Origin: Rostrohypoxylon terebratum
Lineage: Eukaryota; Ascomycota; Sordariomycetes; Xylariales; Hypoxylaceae
DNA: 64,000 bases
Direction: 5' to 3'
NCBI GenBank assembly: GCA_022497145.1
Contig: MU385868.1
Location: forward strand, 124,001 to 188,000
In this document: piece by piece, positions 11,959 through 24,100 of the stretch
How positions within the stretch are numbered: the stretch's first letter is position 1
How the letters are laid out: every line of letters starts with the position of its first letter
Translations under genes and position numbers: made by a program
Notes under the pieces: model-generated
Seen by the model: only the letters and a program-made list of their open reading frames with translations
Told to the model about the DNA's origin: nothing
Databases searched by the model: none

Positions 11959-13647
11959 CGCAACTAATTCGTCCTAAACTTGAAGAGGAAGGAATGATCT
12001 CCAGGTGCCATATGACGTGCAGAAAGTCTTGTCTCAAATCGATTTGATTTCTTTCGCTTGACAACACGCCCAGCGGCGCCACGCCCACTGTTAGGTGTGG
12101 GAGCTCTCTGTCAGTCTGCGTGTTATCAGGCTGGGGGGCGATCTGCTATCAGGGTGTCTCGTGTCTATCGTCAGGAACAGTAACACGGGATGCCTATACA
12201 AGGCAGGTAACCAAATAACCCGATGATATGATAATGCTATAGCCATCGTGGCTAGGGTCGATCCACATATGGCGCCAGATTCGCAAAAACTTGCGGCAAT
12301 CCTGCTATCATGACAATGTTACCATTATTGTCATTAGGAAGCTCCTTCAACCTATAACCGTGGCAGGATACGGGTCAGGTGTCGAGTATATCGACTAGAG
12401 CACCTAGAACCAATTGGTTTTTACCCAGGAAACGTCGGCTACAGGACACACAGCAGACACACAGTAGACACAACGCAGACACAACGCAGACACACGGAAA
12501 CGCAGCGCAGGTTATCGAGTTTCCGTAACGGGGTTTTCGTGGCGGCGATGGTAGGATCGACGCCAAGGAGAGGCCATCTACTGTGCCGCTGATCCAAAGA
12601 ACCGTTGACCTCGTCACGTAGATGCAAGCAGATTTCTAAAGCGCACACCACTGTACTGGCCTATTTGCTGGGGTGTGTACAATCCCACTCCCCCTGTTTC
12701 CGTCTCTTTTTAATTTTCTCTCTCTCTCTCTCGAAACTCACGAGGCGGAGCAAGCCACAATGTCTGATATCTGGTTGTATGTACCTTCCTACCCCTGCGT
12801 ACCTATCCATGGATGATTGAGCGCACGGAGGGCTGCCCTAATACATCACTTACAGCTGCAGGACATTTAGCACCCGAGCTAATCTTTTTTTTTCTTCCAA
12901 GCTTGTTTAGCAGTTCATTAGTCAAGGGCTGGAAAGGGTCCTCTTGGCGAGTCGCATCTCCCGTGGTCTAGCCTGTAAATCAACAGGGGCTCCATCACCT
13001 CCGGAGCGAACTTCTCTGGGGTTTCTCGATAACCAGCCCTGGCCCTCCTACTCGCAGTATGTACTCTGTGTATTATTTTCGACCAACCCTATCAAGCCGC
13101 GTAACAGAGAAGAATAGGCTGGCCACCTACTACCTTACTTATTGCTCTGCAGTCCCAACACAAATCATCCCTGACTCGTGTGGGTTGATCAGCGACTAGG
13201 ATGTCCGGGCATTTCGTCATGTTTTGAAGTCTTCAAGCTGGCCCGTGAACTGAACCCTCCTCAAGAGATCAAATACATTACTAGGGGGAGGTATCTGTCA
13301 AATCGTTACCGGGTTTCGGAGACTTCGAGCAATCTTCTCTAACGCTATTTATTCCCCGTTGCTGCTAGCCCTCCTAAACAAATTAGGACATAAGGAATCC
13401 ATCAGCACTACTGTCTGATCCTACTGGATCGGTGCTGCTGTTAATTACTCTCTAGTGTCACTTCCATCACCAGGAACACGATGCTCTGAACCTTTACTTT
13501 CTTAAGTTAAGGAAACACAAGAACTCTGCGGCCTGTGTTACATTTAATCTCGTCTTCGTTTCTAAACCTTCAACCCGTTGCTTTCCTCCGTTGCTGCTAC
13601 CACTGCCACTACCACCGCCAACACCAACTCAACATCTACCACTTGCC

Positions 13648-15018
13648 ATGTCAGGGACGGCTTCTCCACGTAGCGGTCGACCGCTAACGACGTCCTATGT
13701 GGATTTAATGAAGCCTGATGAGGATTGGAGGAATCTGCCCGATGCAGCTGAGAGGAGGAAAATCCAAAACCGACTCGCCCAGCGGGCATATCGTGAGTTC
13801 TCTAAGCAATTGCGATTCTATTTCCTTACTTAGAGCTAACAATGTTAAGGACGTAATATGAGGGATCGAACTAAAGAGGTAGAGAGGTTAAAGAAGCAGC
13901 TCCAACAGCTCCAACAGTCCATGAGTGCGGACCCCTCGACAACGCCGCCACCTGAGCATGAGCTCCCCTCTGGTGGTAGGAGTCCATCCAGCATGGGAGA
14001 TGCCCACGTTCATAACGCCGATATGGCAGCCTCGGCGTCCACGCCCAACGGCGCGCGGCGGATGAGCGATTACCTGCAGAGCTGGCCTCATGCCACGGGC
14101 TCAGAACAGTTGAGTGGGCTCGGACTTACGGCGGACGGGGAGAACCCTCTCGGATTCGATACTGCATCCTACTTTCACCAGGTCCATGGCTCGAACGATG
14201 TCGTGCCGGATTTGCCATCTGCGGGCCGACGAGCTCGCGCAGTCACAGCTAACGTTTCCTCCACACCAATACAGCATCCACATCACCTACGCAGCCACAG
14301 CATACCCCCAATTTACACATCTACCTGCCCTAGCCCAATGCCTTGGGGACAGGGAGCTGCATCAGAAGGCCATGACGGACTTCGAGTATCCACAAAGTAA
14401 GCCAAATCTTTGCCAACCGAGTGCATATTATGTGAATATCTTGGCATAGCTCTACCATTCAATAAGTGCGTTTATAGCTAACCTAAGCCAATTGGTAGTT
14501 TTGGCGTATATAACAACACCGAAGAGATGTCTATGTACCACCCAGAACCGACATATCAGCTAGATGACGGAGTCGCACATAACACTACTGCATATGCAAC
14601 TTCTCCAGATTCGGATCTCAACAGTCCCGCGGGCTGGTCACCACTAGACCGAAAATCGGGCGGTGGCGCACGACCAGGAAGCTCGTCACTAACGTCGGCG
14701 CTCCTGACGTCGGCTAACAGCGTCGTGGACGGTATGGCAGATATGCAGCACGGGTCTTCGTTCCCCGAGACGACGGCACCACTGCTACATTTCGCGGTCG
14801 CAGGTGGCCACATCGACACACTAAGGCTGCTTCTCCAACGTTACGATGTCAATGTGAATGGTCGCGATAATGCTGGTTACACGGCATTGCAACGTGCAGT
14901 CATGGCCGGACGCACAGATATGGCAGCCCTGCTCCTCGAGCGCGGGGCCATTGTCGACGGAGACGATTCCTGGACCGCCGAGCTTACGGGTCACCACGCC
15001 AAGATGGAGACGCAATGA
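13648..15018 (+). CDS. bZIP transcription factor with C-terminal ankyrin repeats, 403 aa, three exons
   Basis: Exons are 13648-13792, 13850-14396 and 14499-15018; introns are 57 bp (GTGAGT...AAG) and 102 bp (GTAAGC...GGTAG). The first splice restores the bZIP basic region across the codon for R49: NRLAQRAYRR, with N41 and R49 in the canonical N-x7-R spacing of fungal Yap-like factors. A short leucine zipper with KQLQQLQQ follows (about 55-75). The middle (80-300) is disordered, rich in Ser, Pro and His. Residues about 315-390 form two ankyrin repeats (PLLHFAVAGGHIDTLRLLL and GYTALQRAVMAGRTDMAALLLERGA). This points to a nuclear DNA-binding regulator whose ankyrin part binds a partner or inhibitor. 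An in-frame ATG at 13591 would add 19 proline-rich residues; I chose 13648, just before the conserved N-terminal part. Target genes are not visible. Confidence 0.9.
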
Positions 15019-17311
15019 TCAAGCCAATGAAACCCACACGCATTTCCTGTTTTTTTTTTCAACAACATATCCTAAATAAATCGACGATCCAGCGGAGTGT
15101 ACATTAACGAGCCTTTTATCTTTCTATTCCTCTTCATCCGGGTCTCGAGTTTCTCCGTCTATCGCTATATTGTATCTACCTAATATGGGAGTCTAGTTGG
15201 GGGATATATCATGGCAAATCATGTTCTACTTTGTTTTATGTTACGTGCGCGTTGTTGGGTTTTTCTCTCAGGTTTACCCTGTGTTGAAGAAGAAGGGTGC
15301 AGCGCATGGATTGATTGTACAGCAACAAGCTTCGGCGCTCTTCTTGGCTTGCATCTGCGCCAATGCGGGCTGCTCCGCCAATATTAGGCCTATTTATTTT
15401 CTTTAATGGTTTTGGTTTGGCCAGGGTGGGTAGGTATAGATATACCACCGCCTGCAGGGTTAAACAAGGTTACCTTGGAGGGAGTGAGGGGGGGAGCACA
15501 GGATTTTGGGATTTGGGGGTTAATGGGAATGGCGTCTTTTGGCTGGTGGGTTCTTCTTTTTTACACAACCCTCTATACCCGAGGCATGGGATTCATGGAT
15601 CATACACGCGTTACACAAAACAACAACTCTCTTCTCGTCGTCGAAGAAAATACCTCCGAGGGCCTGAAAGATCACAGAGGACCGAAGGGTCCTTCTACTA
15701 CAACCCCATAGAAAGACATCATGTTTCTCTTACTACTACCTATCTTACGAAATCTAGACACATGATCAATGTTACTTAGGGGTCACATCGAAAATATCTA
15801 TACCTATACCTACATCTATACCTATACTTATACCTATTCCCATATACTACGTACTATTTATTCAAGTGAAGTAATATGAAAGATACAAAGATGAAAGATA
15901 GGACATGTGAATCGGCCATTTAGAGCTATTGATGTGAGATCCAGGGTCAGATATATCCCGGCAAGCAGAGCACAGAGCAGGGTTTACCCCCCTACAACAT
16001 TATCTAAATAGGATCGGGATCTGATGACATTCTATAATACCGGACCCCCTTTCTTTTTTACGTCTTTCCCTTTTCGCCCTAAGGGGTTCCGAAGCTTCTC
16101 CAAAACCAGGGACGCGCCGAACACTCAGCGACTCCATTCCGCCTAATGTCGGAATGGGCTTCACGTGTTTTCAAGACGCACCCTGCGATGTTATTGATGA
16201 TGGTGCGAAACGCCTGCCAAAGAAGTTTTAGATCGGCTCGTATCGTGGAATCTGCCGCGGCTAAGGAAAGCCAAACGTTCACGTGGAAAATGCCGTCTTT
16301 GGGATGTTTCATCGCTCACAAGAAGTACCGCGCTAGGGCCTTGAACAAAAAGATGGTAAATGTCATCTGCGACGTCCCTCCGGGTCCGGCTTTGAACAGA
16401 CGGTGGATCCGCCGACCTTGATTTCCGGTTTCGATGACAGAGGAAAACATGGGGAGATACGACATTTGAAATTCGCAATTCGCATCTTTTTGATATGGGG
16501 GCCACGATGTTATCGAATCCGAATGACCCCCTGATCGCTAACTAGGATAGGTTACTCCTAGGACCTAGGATCTAGGAATCAAGAGCTCCGGTCTCCAACG
16601 GCCCAGCCTCAGACCGGTCTACTTGTCTCTCTGGAAGACTTCCCATCCAATACATCACTGCGCATGCTCGATACGCATAAACGGGAGGGTGCGGGATAGT
16701 TCGGTGCGATGAATCCCGCCGGTTCCTGATCCACTCATTGCCTGCATATACATGCTGCGTATAGGCGCATTCAATACGATGTGGTTGAAACAATTCGTCA
16801 ATGGAGAGAGCTACCTACGGCGCGGTGGAGACAAATCCGAACGAAATAAGGACACGGCTACTACGGTTCAGCTTAATTTGAGATGTTAACGCCTATCAGC
16901 GCCCGTGACGCTGGCGATAAAATCCAGCACACATCATACATAAAACCCCACTCCGAGACCATCACAGCCTCTCTCGCTCTCTCCTTCATAAGACATGCGA
17001 GATTTTTAGGAATTGACGATCCCGACATCGTTGGAGTATTTGACAGTGTGGGAGGCCAACTTTTTAATAAATGTTCATGATAGATACAGCGTATTTCCGC
17101 GGCTACGATCCTACCGCTGGCCAGGAAGCGAATCCTTGAAATAGGATACCCTGAATAGCTGGAGCTAACTCTAGTCTCTAGCAGGCTCGTCGATTATTAT
17201 TAGGACCTCTTAGACTTTAGTACTTCCCCCTTGTCGTCTAAGTTGCTTACCCACACCATGACGGGTTTCACGCCAAGTAACATTAGCCATTGACCTATCT
17301 ACGTCTGGTAT

Positions 17312-17347
17312 CTACATCTACATCTACATCTACGTCTACATCTACAT
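17312..17347. repeat. CTACAT microsatellite
   Basis: About six copies of the hexamer CTACAT with one variant unit containing CTACGT. Located in a gene desert. Confidence 0.75.
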
Positions 17348-18775
17348 ATATACATATATCTAGGTATACAAATTATTAAAGAGTACACAGACAGGATCGC
17401 CCCCGCGGATCGACGCAGCTGAGGCCATCGCATTGTGGGGTTGATCGTAGAGGGTTTCTATTGCCGGCCACCCGAAACTAGTTCGGATGGCTCCGTAGAT
17501 CTTTGGCGTTGGTTACAACGAACAATCTCATTGAAGAAGTTGGTGGTCATCTAAAACATCACCCACCATCACCTATGGAAATCATACCGCTACGGCACAG
17601 CGAATTTATCGATCTATCGACCGCAAACAACTGCCTCTGTAGCAAGATAATCCGAGACATTTGACGAAATTTGATGCCCAACATTTGAGAACCAATGTTA
17701 AATAACTCATCAACCCGCCATTTTCGTGAATATGGGCTATATGTATGTATGTACGTTGTATGTATGTTTAGAGCCAGAACTACAAGCTCCGATACAATAG
17801 CTGTACCAAGCTCTTAACTTTTTTTTTTCACTTTCTGATTTTTTTTTCTTTTTCAGCGTCGCAGCGCAGATCTGCAGATTAGGGGCAAGGAAAGGACAGG
17901 CATCAGTTTTCGTCCACCAATATTTTTAGAATACGAAAAGGAAAAGCAATGTTCGTTCTTCCGAGGCCTTGTGTCGGAACACCAGCAGATACGGCAGAGA
18001 GTATTGGATTTGCGGTCTCCTGAAGGTATGCGAGGGCTGCGGATTTTTTTTACCTCGGTGAGTTGGTGGGTTGGTCTCGCAAAGCCCAATACGCGACGCT
18101 CAATACGCAATACGGAAAGGGGTTAAGGACTAAAATACAGCAAGGTCAGGGTCCCTGTCGTCGCGAAGGATTCACCACTGCAAGGTATTAATTAACCTTA
18201 TAACTCGCCACGTGGGTGTCAAGCTAATCACTATCGCGCCGTCATAGGATCGCCCCTGATGAACATGATGACCCCTGAAGGCTCGCTGTGAGACTATCAG
18301 TTTAATTAATCGATTGGCTGACACGACTGACACATGGGGGCTATTCTTCACCATCTCCAGAGGGCGCTGCGCAGCTGGGCGTCCGGAGGGTTCGCCTACT
18401 CGCTGTGCGACCCCCCCAAGTTGTCCTACATGCAGCAGTTCGAGGGATTTCCTGCAATATATCGTCAATGGCGCCGATTTATAAGCTGTAGCAGCCTATA
18501 TTACACAACATTTCCAGCACATTCCACACAAAGTATGCCGAAGATGGGCGTCTCAATTGGCGTCTACAACAGCATTCTCAACACCAACAGTAAACAAATA
18601 ACGATCTATATTATAGCATATTATCAACAGACGTTGAAACAAACCCCAGGTTTATTTTTCAGCCTTATAGTAGTAAGTACATGAAAACCACATGGCAAAA
18701 GCAAAATAAATAAACTCGCAGCAAAGCCCGGACGAGTTCGCGAGATGAGATGAGATTTTAGGAATCCCCCTCTTT

Positions 18776-18795
18776 CCCCCCCCCCCCCCCCCCCT
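18776..18795. repeat. Homopolymer run of 20 C
   Basis: Twenty uninterrupted C residues. The exact length may be uncertain because such runs are error-prone in sequencing and unstable in cells. Confidence 0.85.
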
Positions 18796-19084
18796 AGACT
18801 GTGCGATGCCGCGACCCTGTGTCAGGCAGCCTGCGCGTGAGAGAGAGTAGGTACCTAGGTGGCAGAGCGGAGATATATCCACTTTCCCTCGCCAACACTG
18901 GGACGAAAATCCTTCGACCGCGCATCATACATGACCTTCCATACAAACCTCTGATTCCCGTAACGGTAGAAAACAAGCGACGGTGCAGAGGCCTGCCTGT
19001 TAGGTATGTATGTATGTAGGTATGTGCCTACCTAACCTATCTACGCACACAGCCCGACGTCCCGTTATTAATAGCAGGACGTGC

Positions 19085-19102
19085 GTACGTACGTACGTAC
19101 GT
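19085..19102. repeat. GTAC tandem repeat
   Basis: Four to five consecutive GTAC units (self-complementary, so also a long palindrome) beside a GTAGGTAGGT-type word. Confidence 0.7.
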
Positions 19103-20917
19103 AGGTCCCGCGTCGCATAACGTATAGGTAGACTTCGTGGATGTGGTCGAACTATATCCCCCCGTATGAGAGCCCCGGACGCCTTCGGCCAACGCCTTTT
19201 CGCCTGATCAGCGCGCTGCAGCGAAGAAGATGGGCCGGGCGTGGCGTCGTTCGTCCAATCGACGGGACGGCATCCTGCACGATCGAGGCTGGTTTCGTGT
19301 AGGCGCTAGTAGTAAACGGTTGGCCTACATACCTACACTATATACATTAAGGGAGGTCCACCAATCCGCCACATGTATGTATGTATGTACGTCGTCGGAG
19401 AATCTTCCTCCACGACGTGCACATCAGGAACCAGGCTATCGATCTTCTTTTAGTCATCCAAGGCACACACAAATCCGTCGCCTGTCGCTAGCTCCAGCAC
19501 CAGCAGCAGCGAGAGCAGCAGCAGCAGTAGGCTACGCACGCTATCGAGCCTTCTTGCCAATCGCCCTGCTTAAGCTCGTGTTTTAGGGCGATCCTTCGAG
19601 CATGGGGGATTTGGGCAGGCCATTGCCTAATCGAGCAGGCAGGATCCGCCGCGATTACTTTATCTGCCGATGATGATGACAGCGCCCCCCGTTGAGCGTA
19701 TTCCTGCGCACGTCGTCGCTGAAATGCCGAGGCCGTGGCTACCTAGGTGGGTTTCGTTACCTACCGTCGTTACCGTCACGTCCATACAAGGGGACCTCGA
19801 GTTTCCCGTCAAGGGACTTGTGGGTATGGGAACTCCCTAGAGGAACGCGTCATTCTTGACCGAGCGGTTTGGGACTGGCTGGGGGGGAGAAGGGGACATG
19901 GGTGAGCCACGTTTTCAGTAGGTAGGGCAGGGCCATGTGGGCGATGAGGACGTCGATCACTTTTTTAGGCTTTCAGCTAGGTATAAAGCCTCAGTGTCTT
20001 GCTGTGAACCCACATACCTAACGCTGCAGGTCGACTGTCGACCTTCCCTAGAGATCGTAGCGCGGTTGGCGATGGTGTCATGTATCTAAGATACTTAAGT
20101 AGATCAATGGGAGCTGAAACAAGTGGAAAAAGTACCTAGAGGACCTTTGTGAAGCCAGATTAGGTAGGTTGGTGAGAAGATGTGACTAAACGGCAAGACT
20201 CAGCTATATGTCAGTCCAGATAGACTCATTACGTGAAGGAATGCTCTTGGATGTGGGAATAGCATCTTCACCGAAAACGTATACGGCTACTTATGTGTGC
20301 GCAGTGTACTTTTACCTTGATAGAGATTGGGGGTTCATCGCTAGGTATGCTGGTGACCCCTGTTGCTTCTTACAATCAAAGGAGTATGACGGGAAGCAAG
20401 TGAATGGCTACAAGTAACTCACTAGGTACGTAGGTGTAGCTGAATAGACTTGAACGTATAGTGTCAATCAATATTACTCACTCTGGATAGGCGTAACGAT
20501 GTTCATAGTAATCGAGAAAGCATTGTTCGGGCTTTCCACACCCCTTACACATGAAAGAACAGAAATGCATCCGTTCGCACGTCAAAGAATTGCCGAGTAT
20601 GAAGATAGTGTGTCTTTCACAACTTGAGATCAAAGAATTATCGAGTCTTTCCTTGCAGACAAGTATTCATCCGCGAGGGAGAGTTTCATAATACTATTGT
20701 GATGTATAATCGCCTTGTTGACTTGGTCGTTGTGCATTGTATCCGTAGAGCCATAGCTACATCTAGTTATATATTTCGTGTCTCGTGACTAATTTTGTCT
20801 TAATTTTGCATCAAAGTTGAATCTTCTCTGTCCTAAACAGACCCCTCGAAGAATCAATACCTAAGAAAGCAATATTTCGAACTATACTGTAAACGTTGCC
20901 CCCTAAACTACACCAAT

Positions 20918-21145
20918 ATGCCTTCATCTTCTGACCAGGGCCAAGGCCAAGACCAAAGTGAGAGGCCTTTCGTCTGGAACACAGAAAAGCCTCCACTCAA
21001 GAAGGACAATTACGCAGTAAAAGGGGGCAAAGCCATGTCTACATACGCACCGGGACAGGCGAACCCCCCGCCTGGCTGGACTGACAGGCCATTCGTATGG
21101 ACTGGAGACGACAGCCCGAGTAGCAGCTCGCAAGGTAAGAAATAA
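20918..21145 (+). CDS. Possible small protein, 75 aa, with duplicated RPFVW motif
   Basis: This is a single-exon frame with an ATG at 20918 and TAA at 21143. It is hydrophilic and disordered, with a Ser/Gln-rich start and end. Its striking feature is an internal duplication: SERPFVWNTEKPP near residues 14-26 and TDRPFVWTGDDSP near 55-67, separated by a GGKAMSTYAPG linker. The first reads Arg-Pro-Phe-Val-Trp-Asn and the second Arg-Pro-Phe-Val-Trp-Thr. Chance frames rarely hold such a repeated motif, which is the only reason to call it. There is no signal peptide, membrane segment or known family. It stands alone in gene-poor DNA. Confidence 0.4.
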   Translation: MPSSSDQGQGQDQSERPFVWNTEKPPLKKDNYAVKGGKAMSTYAPGQANPPPGWTDRPFVWTGDDSPSSSSQGKK

Positions 21146-24100
21146 GCGTGTCCTCGCTCGTCTGTAAGTAATTGAAAGGCGTGTTGACGAGGTAACACGA
21201 ATGTTCAGTAGTAAATATTATATGCACATCTAAATTATACACTCAAGTACGAGAAGTATATTGTAAATTTCGATCTGTGAATTTGTATAGTAGTAGTACC
21301 TGATGAACTGACGAGGTGAGAGTATCGTAGATATCGAAAAAGGAGGCGGGTAACATAACGTACCTATTTGACCAATTGCTTTCTCATCTGCCACATGCCA
21401 GCCTTGAGTTTCTTATGCCCGCTCACCCTCCGCATCATCAAGTTCATCCCTCAACATAAACCACGGCCCAGGGAGCCAAAAACTGCATCGGCTGTCTCCC
21501 CTCTCAAGCGCCCCAACCTTCCGAGCTACACTGAGCGTGACTAGCCCCCCGGTTGAAGACAAGCTTCTATACCAGAAGGTAGATGTCAACCAAGTCTCCC
21601 AAGCCATCGCGCAACGCTGCGAGGCGTGACATGATGTCTTGCTTCGCCCGGCTTGTAGGATTCAACTTCTTCTTGAGAGTCTTTACAGTTCTCCCTGCTC
21701 TATCGCGCGATTCCCCAATGGCCATACCACGGTTTGCGACACCCTTTTCCAAAGTCAGGCGAGAATCTCGTATATCCGGGTAAGCAGATTAGTTAAGGGG
21801 TTCGACAGAACTGAAGGTTCGTGGATTCCTAAGCTATAGACCCTCATAATCATCCTTGATATTGCTGTGCGTTACCGGTAGAGATTAGGTCATCTAGTGA
21901 TTACCAAATGAATCGACATGCTTGACAAAAGGGAAATGTCGTTCTCACTAATCTCGTGACGGGTTACATAAGTTACCACAACCTCTCCGTCCTCACCAGC
22001 CACACCAGGCCGGCCAAGGTAGTAATACGCATCTGCGAATATATTGCGAAAGAGGTATGACGACGTCCATACCCAGCAAATCCGGTACCAAGAATTCCGC
22101 TTCGAGCTAGTGAGCAGGACATTTTTTCAAGCTTCGTGAAGCTATCCTCGAGGTAGTATTACTTGGCTATAGTCAGGTACGACGATGTAGGAGGGTATCA
22201 TTCTGTCGACTGCATGAAAATGCTACGATGCCGATCGGCTGCTGTGGGGATGGAGAGGGTGTGGATAGGGGGATCCTTACCCGTCCAGTCCAGGGGTCGA
22301 AAAGTGCCGGCAGGTTTATGCTTATAACGATGCTGTTACGCCGTGACTCGAGACGTGTGATGTGGAGAATGTTTGCGCGGCCAGGTCACAAAGCGCATTC
22401 AGGCAAAATCGAAATTGATTCTATACGAAGAATTGCAGATGAGTGCTTACTACAGACCTCTGCTAGCTGGACGAAAAAGGCTGACGTGGAGAAGGCCGCC
22501 TTGTTCGATGATCGAACGATAGCGTTGGAAAAGTAACGCTGAACGAACTATGACTGAGGCTTAGGCGACGCACCTTCATTGGTTTCATGTAATGAGCGAG
22601 TCGACTGATCTAGAACTTCCCCAGCGAATAACCTCGTGGAGCATGAAGAGGCGAGTGAGCTTCCCAGCTCGGCAGGTCGTCTATAAACAGCAAGATGTTC
22701 ACCGGTTTGTCATGGGATCGTAACGCTGGCAGGATATCAGTTCCTGAACATCACTGTCACCGAGTCCTTACAGGGCAGCATCTCATGATTTGGAGACGCT
22801 ATCATCGTGATCGAACAGTCCCGAGTGGCAAATGTCCATAGTAAGGGAAGTTGGTGATGGCATCAGCCAAGACGGCATGATATAGTAGACGACCATCATC
22901 GATAACATCGACTAGGCCTTGTGACTGGCCGCATCTGACAATAACCGCCAAGCAGCTCGTGGAGCTCAATATTGCAGGAGAAGCTGTCATGCTTCAGACC
23001 CAACCCGATTCAGTATACGGGTCTAGCTTCTTGGGACAACTCGCATGGGAAGAGGTTGTCGCACGGCTGGCTAGCAAGCGTATCAGTGTCATTTATGATG
23101 GATATGCATTGAATCCCATAGGCTTGGCTACCAACGCAGACTCACTTCAGGATTTAAGACTTTATGATGGCCGCATAGCCTTCAAGGCTGGGAAGACGAC
23201 GTTATCAAGAGTTTGATAATGGGTGGTATCGATGAGATAAACATCGAGAGCACCAACACTAATAGCCAAGACATCTAGGATGAGATGAGATTCCACATAC
23301 TTTTGGAGAGGGCCTCGACTTGGTTATATGTGACAGACGTCGTGCCGCGAATCCGAATCGGTGTGATTATTTGGCTTGGTGGTTACTTGCAGGATGCTGT
23401 CTTATATGACCAACGTTATATGCCGCGTTATATGCCGAATTATAGGGCTTTTCGTCCGAAACAGGTCGTTCGGCAACATTGCTAGTCCCTATCGTTCTTA
23501 TGTAACGTGCTGTGAACTATCAGGTTGGGAAATAGGGGTTGATCCCAGATCTGGGCAATGTCCACCAGGTTGTCACACTCTGTTTCTTAGTAACGATCGG
23601 GCTTTTCCTGTGGTATTGCCAACAGAAAAGTCGTTTCATCTCCGTTAAAGCCATCGTTGCGTCGCTTCATACCACTGAACCCATACCGGACTTCTAAATG
23701 GTAGACTTCTCTCTGGGGTGCCCAGCACCTAAGTGAGTGTGGTATGCGTTTAGTGGAACCGGCATGTTAGCGAACTTCCCGAGCCTACCAGCCTGCCAGC
23801 CTGCATAAGTGATCCCAGCTTAAGAGCCCTGATATTATAGTGCAGAACGCAAATATATTAGGTGGTAAAGTGCTTGTACTATCTTGTGACAAGGTACCTG
23901 ACGTAGCATTTCCACAGTATATGTCGCTGTACCTGCAGACTCGGTGGTATCGCATGCGCGCTCGAAGGGAGCTGGGATCTGTCATTTTCTCGATAGGTAC
24001 CGTGTCATCATGAACCGCACATGATCATATGTCCACCTAATCCAAACTGAGATATGTTGATTAGTCACGATGCTACGCCTGTCTCTCTAGAATCATCACG

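Larger units (their letters stand above)
7129..13647. other. Large gene desert between the RTA1-like and bZIP genes
   Basis: I see no supportable protein gene in 6.5 kb. Many short frames exist on both strands (for example minus 9675-10310 and plus 10467-10811), but none has motifs or convincing splice joins. The region is rich in CCTAGG/TACCTAGGTA words (10870-10915 and 11640-11800), has palindromes at 7571-7590 and 7783-7799, GCTAAG-type repeats at about 7800-7880, a heptamer array at 8707-8733, a nonamer array at 11923-11958 and an ACACAACGCAG-like repeat at about 12441-12495. It may hold non-coding transcripts or long regulatory sequence for the bZIP gene, but nothing in the sequence proves this. 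Confidence 0.5.
15019..20917. other. Large gene desert with simple repeats
   Basis: No gene is supported over 5.9 kb. The plus frames at 15315-15779 probably fall in the 3' flank of the bZIP gene. The minus frame 16079-16312 has a protein-like stretch but no recognisable domain or splice context. Simple sequence is common: CCTATA-like repeats at 15790-15840, CTACAT repeats at 17312-17347, a 20-C run at 18776-18795, GTAC repeats at 19085-19102, GTAT repeats at 19376-19392 and several CCTAGGTA words. Confidence 0.5.

Noticed and set aside
15315..15779. 154-codon plus-strand frame
   Set aside because: Lies in the likely 3' flank of the bZIP gene, is Arg/Tyr-rich and overlaps another open frame; chance is likelier.
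16079..16505. Two overlapping minus-strand frames
   Set aside because: Some protein-like stretches but mutually overlapping registers and no known domain.
17312..17347. Possible CRISPR or telomeric repeat
   Set aside because: The CTACAT hexamer is a simple microsatellite; there are no spacers and no TTAGGG-type units.
23180..23216. P-loop-like GKTTL in a short plus-strand frame
   Set aside because: Preceding residues do not fit a Walker A motif, and the frame stops at once; no NTPase domain follows.
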